This document shows, piece after piece, positions 5,188 through 8,570 of a stretch of 8,570 bases of DNA. Position 1 is the first letter of the stretch. Every line of letters begins with the position of its first letter. The notes under the pieces are model-generated. The model searched no databases. It was not told the origin of the DNA and saw only the letters and a program-made list of their open reading frames with translations. Made by a program: the position numbers and the translations under genes. This stretch comes from Ruminococcaceae bacterium UBA7135 (GTDB lineage: Bacteria; Bacillota; Clostridia; Oscillospirales; Ruminococcaceae): positions 1 to 8,570 of the forward strand of contig DKXD01000094.1 in NCBI GenBank assembly GCA_002492075.1. Direction: 5' to 3'.

Positions 5188-7635
5188 ATGGAAAGAACGC
5201 TGAAGATCGTGGGAAAAAATTCCAACGAGATAATCACGCTGCGTTATCCGGCGTCTTTGTTGGATTTTTGCGATTATGATTTTTCCTATTTTGCAAAGCA
5301 CTCGATAGATCTGTGCAATGAATCGCTGAAAACGGGCGTGCTTGACATTGACCGCATGGCGGAGCTTCGCCGCGATCTGCAAACGGCGCACGCTTATATC
5401 GAACACAACATACGAACGACTTACGAAAAGATCGTGCTGGATTGCTGGATAGACTACGTTTGCAGACGAGACAGCATAAGCGCGGGTCAGCTGTGGAACA
5501 GATTTATTCGCTGCAAAAGCGATTTCGAGAAGGCTGTGTTTTCGCGGCTGTGCGATTTCCGTTACAACCGCGCCATAAACGAGTGGCAGAACATTGTGAG
5601 GGTTCAGGATTACGCCCGCTGCAAGGTGGATTTTATTTTCGTGGACGCGATAAAGTCTGTGGAAGAAGCGGTGGCGCGGCGCAATTACTTCGACCTCACA
5701 TTCAGCGTAACGGCGCGGGAGATGGGCTGCCGTATCGAGGATCTGGGCATGGTCAAGACGTTTTCCATAGGCAGAGTGCCCACTGCTCCTTTTTTGTTCC
5801 CGACCGTATCTAAGGACATCGTTCGCAATGTATTGGCGGACTTCGATTACAGCGAGGATTACTCCAATATCGGGGATTACGGCGAAATATCCGACAAAAT
5901 AGCCATGGACGCGTTCTCTAAGATGAAAGCGGGGCTGCCGAAGGACTTGTCGAATTACGGCGTTGTTCGCGGAAAACTGGACGGCTACGTTGAAAAGCTG
6001 TATATGCCGTGCAGTTTGAAAGCCGCAATAGACCTCGAAATAGATGTGATGATAGAAAACGGCGGGTGGCTTTCCAGGTGCAAGCGCTGCGGACGCTATT
6101 TTCTGCGTGATAAGGATTATCCGAGCGACTATTGTTCGCGGTTCGTGCCAAACGGCAAGACTTGCCTTGAGATATGGGAAGAGGAGCACCCCAAGCCCAC
6201 TATCGACGAGGCTATGGAGAAGAAATGCAGCGCGGTCACCGACGAGATGTATTCGCGCGTAGATAAGACAATGAGCGTCAAGGAGTATGAATACTGGCAT
6301 AATTACCTTGAAGCGATGAAGCAGAAAGTGAGAAACGGCGAAATATCCATCGAGGAGCTGGATAACTTCTTGAATTATTCGCTGCATGTCGATATTTCAA
6401 AAAGCACCCCGATAGTTGAGGTGCCGAAGAAAGCGCCCGAGATCGTCGCAGTGCCGAAAGAGCGCGTAGTGAAACCGTTCGTTCCCGAAAGAATAAGCCG
6501 CAGCGAGATAGTCGCGCCTCCGGCGTTCGAGCCGCCCGACCCCGATGACGAGCGAGCCTTGAAAGAGGGTTTCTTTACCTCGCCCAGCAAACAGCGCAGT
6601 AAGAACGAGCGCCCGCAGATCTCTCACGTTATACGCAACGGAGAGAGCCTCGGCAAGCAGAGCTACGATCCCCGCCCCGACCCCGCGGGCTTTCAGCCGT
6701 TCGGAGCGCCGCAGCAGCCTAAAGCTCCCGAAAAGCAGCCCGAAACGCGCCGCAGCTCTTATGAGGACTTGCAGCGTCTTGAACAGCGCCTTGAGGAGGA
6801 AAAGCGCTTAAAGCGCGAGAAAGCGGAGGAGATAGCTCGCCGCAGGGAATTGGACGAGGAAGAGGAAGCGCGGAAGAACGTATTTAAGGCGTTCGAGCAG
6901 CCTCTTCCCGTGTTTGACGAGCGGACGGAAAAAGCGCCGAGAGTATCGGAAGAATCACTTGAACGCCGAGCGAGCGAACGTACCGAAAGAGCGCCGCGAA
7001 TAACGGAAGAACCGTTAGAAAGCCGTCTGCGCGAGCGTACTCCCGAACCGCCCATACCCGTGTATGATGAAGTTCCCGAGGAGCTTAAAGACACGGTTCG
7101 CGGAAAACCCCGCAATTCCGCAAGGAATGCGAAGAAACCGCCCGAGATACCCGCTCCGAAGCCTAAGGTGATAAAGAAAAACGCGGCGGCTATCAGCGCC
7201 TACGGAAAAGCGGCGGGCGCTCCTGTTGTGACCGCGCCTCAGGCGGATATAGTGCTGCCAAGGGACGAAGAACCGCTGCCGCCGCTTTCGGAGGATTTGC
7301 CGGAATCGGAGCCGTTCAAGGATATCAGCAGCATTTTTGATGTGCTGGAGCAATCGGAGGACGGAGGAAAACGTCGTTCAAAGCGTGCGCCCGCGCCCGA
7401 AGAGCTGCCCGAGCGCGTAACGCGCGATAATGCTCCCGCGGGCATCTGGACAGAGGACAGGGAACTGTTCACGGTCGAGCCGCCGGCTGCCGAGGAACAA
7501 TCCAAGCCTGCCGAGCAGTCAGAGCTTGATATGCTGAAATCCAAGAAGCACAACAAGTCCAACAAGACGCGCCGTTTATATGATGTTATCATGCGCGAAC
7601 CGGATGATAACCCCAATTTCCGAAGAAAAAAGTAA
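5188..7635 (+). CDS. Large zinc-ribbon-like (DUF6076-like) protein with long disordered C-terminal half
   Basis: This is an 815-residue protein of unknown function. The ATG has AAAGGAG (5174-5180) seven bases upstream. Residues about 1-290 look alpha-helical and are rich in aromatic residues and cysteine, with no signal peptide or membrane helix, so it is probably cytoplasmic. A CxxC...C...C module follows: Cys298, Cys301, Cys316 and Cys326 (RCKRCGRYFL, then YCSR, then KTCLE), consistent with one bound zinc. A helical segment (about 340-395) ends in a KVRNGEISIEEL-like motif. This order resembles what I remember of DUF6076 proteins of Clostridia, whose function is unknown to me. From about 405 to the end it is low-complexity, proline-rich and highly charged. 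That half holds a Glu/Arg-rich probable coiled coil (about 524-566), two 19-residue repeats (578-615) and a better-ordered-looking final segment (TRRLYDVIMREPDDNPNF). The N-terminal half could bind nucleic acid or protein; the tail could be a scaffold. Family assignment is tentative. Confidence 0.85.
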   Translation: MERTLKIVGKNSNEIITLRYPASLLDFCDYDFSYFAKHSIDLCNESLKTGVLDIDRMAELRRDLQTAHAYIEHNIRTTYEKIVLDCWIDYVCRRDSISAGQLWNRFIRCKSDFEKAVFSRLCDFRYNRAINEWQNIVRVQDYARCKVDFIFVDAIKSVEEAVARRNYFDLTFSVTAREMGCRIEDLGMVKTFSIGRVPTAPFLFPTVSKDIVRNVLADFDYSEDYSNIGDYGEISDKIAMDAFSKMKAGLPKDLSNYGVVRGKLDGYVEKLYMPCSLKAAIDLEIDVMIENGGWLSRCKRCGRYFLRDKDYPSDYCSRFVPNGKTCLEIWEEEHPKPTIDEAMEKKCSAVTDEMYSRVDKTMSVKEYEYWHNYLEAMKQKVRNGEISIEELDNFLNYSLHVDISKSTPIVEVPKKAPEIVAVPKERVVKPFVPERISRSEIVAPPAFEPPDPDDERALKEGFFTSPSKQRSKNERPQISHVIRNGESLGKQSYDPRPDPAGFQPFGAPQQPKAPEKQPETRRSSYEDLQRLEQRLEEEKRLKREKAEEIARRRELDEEEEARKNVFKAFEQPLPVFDERTEKAPRVSEESLERRASERTERAPRITEEPLESRLRERTPEPPIPVYDEVPEELKDTVRGKPRNSARNAKKPPEIPAPKPKVIKKNAAAISAYGKAAGAPVVTAPQADIVLPRDEEPLPPLSEDLPESEPFKDISSIFDVLEQSEDGGKRRSKRAPAPEELPERVTRDNAPAGIWTEDRELFTVEPPAAEEQSKPAEQSELDMLKSKKHNKSNKTRRLYDVIMREPDDNPNFRRKK
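6919..7032 (+). repeat. Two degenerate 57-base direct repeats inside the zinc-ribbon gene
   Basis: Units at 6919-6975 and 6976-7032 encode ERTEKAPRVSEESLERRAS and ERTERAPRITEEPLESRLR, and a third unit begins with ERT at 7033. The period is 19 codons. The DNA copies have diverged more than the protein copies (for example GAGCGGACG versus GAACGTACC for ERT), which suggests an old duplication whose protein pattern has been kept. Confidence 0.7.
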
Positions 7636-7640
7636 CTTTT

Positions 7641-7701
7641 AAGCGCATTTTCTTGTTTTCTCTACCTTTAAGGGGTAGGAAAACAGAAAATGTGCTTTTT
7701 T
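7641..7701 (+). terminator. Long rho-independent terminator after the zinc-ribbon gene
   Basis: The arm 7641-7666 pairs with 7674-7697 through about 24 positions, with two single-base T bulges (7654, 7661), one G-T wobble and a seven-base loop. The stem is followed by, and partly includes, a run of six T (7696-7701). It begins five bases after the stop codon. The stem is much longer and more AT-rich than that of the ftsZ terminator. Confidence 0.92.
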
Positions 7702-7759
7702 CGGCGAAAGATATAAAGTTTGTTAGATAATTGCGTAATTTAGTTAATTTGCTATATGG

Positions 7760-7776
7760 CTAATAAATAATATTAG
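7760..7776. repeat. Short inverted repeat CTAATA-TATTAG
   Basis: CTAATA (7760-7765) and TATTAG (7771-7776) are perfect inverted copies around a five-base spacer, in the AT-rich region upstream of the secreted protein gene. This is a possible protein-binding site; in so AT-rich a stretch, chance is a real alternative. Confidence 0.35.
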
Positions 7777-7779
7777 TAA

Positions 7780-7825
7780 CCCAAAATTAGCGAAATATAA
7801 ACAATAAATTTACTTAAATTTTGGG
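7780..7825. repeat. Nine-base inverted repeat CCCAAAATT-AATTTTGGG
   Basis: Perfect arms at 7780-7788 and 7817-7825 are separated by 28 bases and end about 35 bases upstream of the likely -10 of the next gene. The GGG/CCC ends are conspicuous in otherwise AT-rich DNA. Arm centres are 37 bases apart, about 3.5 helical turns, so two regulator dimers on one face of the helix are not obviously favoured. It may instead be an operator or a stem in an RNA from an upstream start. Confidence 0.5.
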
Positions 7826-7859
7826 CAAAAAATCAATAGAATATTTTTTTCGGTTGATG

Positions 7860-7865
7860 TATAAT
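7860..7865 (+). promoter_or_regulatory. Probable -10 element of the secreted protein gene
   Basis: A perfect TATAAT lies 65 bases before the ATG. The hexamer 17 bases upstream (TAGAAT) is a poor -35, so the promoter may rely on an activator, on the A/T tracts upstream, or on another sigma factor. A weaker alternative, TTGCGT (7731-7736) with TATATG (7753-7758), lies farther upstream. Confidence 0.42.
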
Positions 7866-7881
7866 ATAAATACGAAACGTA

Positions 7882-7896
7882 TGTGGGTTGTCCACA
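7882..7896 (+). other. Small leader hairpin of the secreted protein gene
   Basis: TGTGG and CCACA form a five-pair stem with the loop GTTGT, placed near the expected 5' end of the message and 20 bases before the ribosome binding site. Such 5' hairpins can protect abundant messages from decay; here that is only inference. Confidence 0.3.
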
Positions 7897-7930
7897 GCGT
7901 TTAAAAAATTTTAACGGAGGATATTTTACT

Positions 7931-8548
7931 ATGAACATGAAGAAAATTTTGGCTGCGGCTTCCGCATCCGTTTTGGCAGTATCCGCTATGAGTGTTATGG
8001 CTTTCGCAGGCGAGTGGGAACCCGGCAAGCAGGAGCAGTCTTTTGAAGCTTCCGAGTTTAAGGGCGACAAGTTCAATGACTTCTTTGGTGCAGAGCCTAA
8101 GGCTGATGATGTTGTAACCATCAAGTTTGAGGATACCGCTGAGGATTCTCAGTTCACCATCGGCGTTCAACTGAACGACAATTGGGTACAGGGTAATTAC
8201 GATCCCGCTGCTTGGGTGACCGCTACCGGCGCTACCGTTGACAAGGAAGCTGACGATGACGGTTATTGGCCCGGCGGAACTACCATCACTCTTCCCATGA
8301 AGAACGTTAAGCTGGGTGATGCTAGCAGCTGCATTAAGGTAGTTGCAAACACTTGCGGCGCAAGCGCTAAGGTTTCTTGGAGCGTAAGCGCAGGTGCTCC
8401 TGCAGGCGACGAGTCTAAGCCCGCTGATGAGTCTAAGCCCGCAGACGACAAGAACAACGTTCCTACCGGCGTTGAGGGCATAGCTGCTGTTCTCGGTGTA
8501 GCTGCAGTTGCTGCAGGCGCTATGGTAGTTGCTAAGAAGAGAAAGTGA
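7931..8548 (+). CDS. Small secreted protein with a C-terminal anchoring signal, probably abundant
   Basis: This 205-residue protein is exported and probably held at the envelope. I chose the ATG at 7931: GGAGG (7916-7920) is ten bases upstream, and translation gives a classical signal peptide (MNMKK, a hydrophobic core to about 23, cleavage after AFA at 26). The mature part (27-155) reads as alternating strands with many Trp, Asp, Thr and Gly (for example QLNDNWVQGNY, YWPGGTTITLPMKNV), which suggests a beta-sandwich, perhaps carbohydrate-binding; I do not recognise the family. Cys134 and Cys142 could form a disulfide. A short linker with two DESKPA repeats precedes NVPTG (176-180), a hydrophobic stretch (183-201) and the basic end KKRK, which resembles a sortase sorting signal without a canonical LPxTG. 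Codons differ from the other genes: alanine is nearly always GCT or GCA, only once GCG, as expected of a highly expressed gene. Confidence 0.85.
   Translation: MNMKKILAAASASVLAVSAMSVMAFAGEWEPGKQEQSFEASEFKGDKFNDFFGAEPKADDVVTIKFEDTAEDSQFTIGVQLNDNWVQGNYDPAAWVTATGATVDKEADDDGYWPGGTTITLPMKNVKLGDASSCIKVVANTCGASAKVSWSVSAGAPAGDESKPADESKPADDKNNVPTGVEGIAAVLGVAAVAAGAMVVAKKRK
8408..8443 (+). repeat. Two 18-base tandem repeats encoding DESKPA
   Basis: GACGAGTCTAAGCCCGCT and GATGAGTCTAAGCCCGCA are adjacent and differ at two silent third positions. They encode the linker between the folded domain and the membrane anchor of the secreted protein. Copy number may vary between strains. Confidence 0.8.
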
Positions 8549-8570
8549 TTTTTTTCTTATAAAAAGTTCT

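Noticed and set aside
5119..6387. A 422-codon open frame on the minus strand opposite the zinc-ribbon gene
   Set aside because: It lies almost entirely opposite a better-supported + strand gene with a good ribosome binding site, zinc motif and codon use. The predicted protein shows no domain and is rich in His, Arg and Ile, as is typical of a shadow frame.
7883..7930. GTG at 7883 as the start of the secreted protein
   Set aside because: It would put 16 residues, including polar ones, before the signal peptide, lie inside the leader hairpin, and ignore the GGAGG at 7916-7920.
7937..7939. ATG at 7937 as the start of the secreted protein
   Set aside because: Its distance of 16 bases from GGAGG is too long compared with ten bases for the ATG at 7931. 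The product would differ by only two residues.
8534..8558. Possible terminator at the end of the secreted protein gene
   Set aside because: The purine-rich end of the gene can pair with the following T-run, but only as a weak A-T/G-T stem. The window ends 22 bases after the stop, so the real terminator may lie outside.

Overview
The window looks like chromosomal DNA from a low-to-mid-GC Gram-positive anaerobe of the class Clostridia, most likely the Ruminococcaceae/Oscillospiraceae group. This rests on the murA-ftsQ(divIB)-ftsZ order typical of the end of a Firmicutes division and cell wall (dcw) cluster, the strong AGGAGG-type ribosome binding sites, the consensus sigma-A promoters, and a small secreted protein with a PTG + hydrophobic + KKRK C-terminus of the kind common in that group. 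The species cannot be named from the sequence. All six genes are on the + strand; the long minus-strand reading frames are codon-bias shadows.

Region 1 (1-2634): murA (peptidoglycan precursor synthesis) and ftsQ/divIB (divisome assembly) lie 41 bases apart and are probably co-transcribed. The murA ribosome binding site sits inside a strong hairpin. The FtsQ protein carries a basic disordered N-terminus and a long Glu/Asp-Pro tail outside the membrane.

Region 2 (2635-4140): a near-consensus extended -10 promoter drives ftsZ, which ends in a clear rho-independent terminator. FtsZ keeps its GTPase core motifs but diverges from familiar FtsZs in its second half and in its C-terminal peptide. No ftsA lies before it and no spoIIGA-sigE-sigG follows it.

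Region 3 (4141-7701): a second promoter drives a two-gene unit, ended by a very long terminator hairpin. It encodes a five-helix membrane protein with a serine-rich external tail, and an 815-residue cytoplasmic protein with a four-cysteine zinc-ribbon-like module (DUF6076-like) followed by about 400 residues of charged, proline-rich, probably disordered sequence. Neither has a function I recognise. They are the best candidates for something undescribed, possibly linked to division or the envelope by position only.

Region 4 (7702-8570): an AT-rich regulatory stretch with inverted repeats precedes a small secreted, probably envelope-anchored protein. Its codon choice differs sharply from its neighbours, which suggests very high expression.

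I saw no tRNA, rRNA, CRISPR array, insertion sequence or phage gene.
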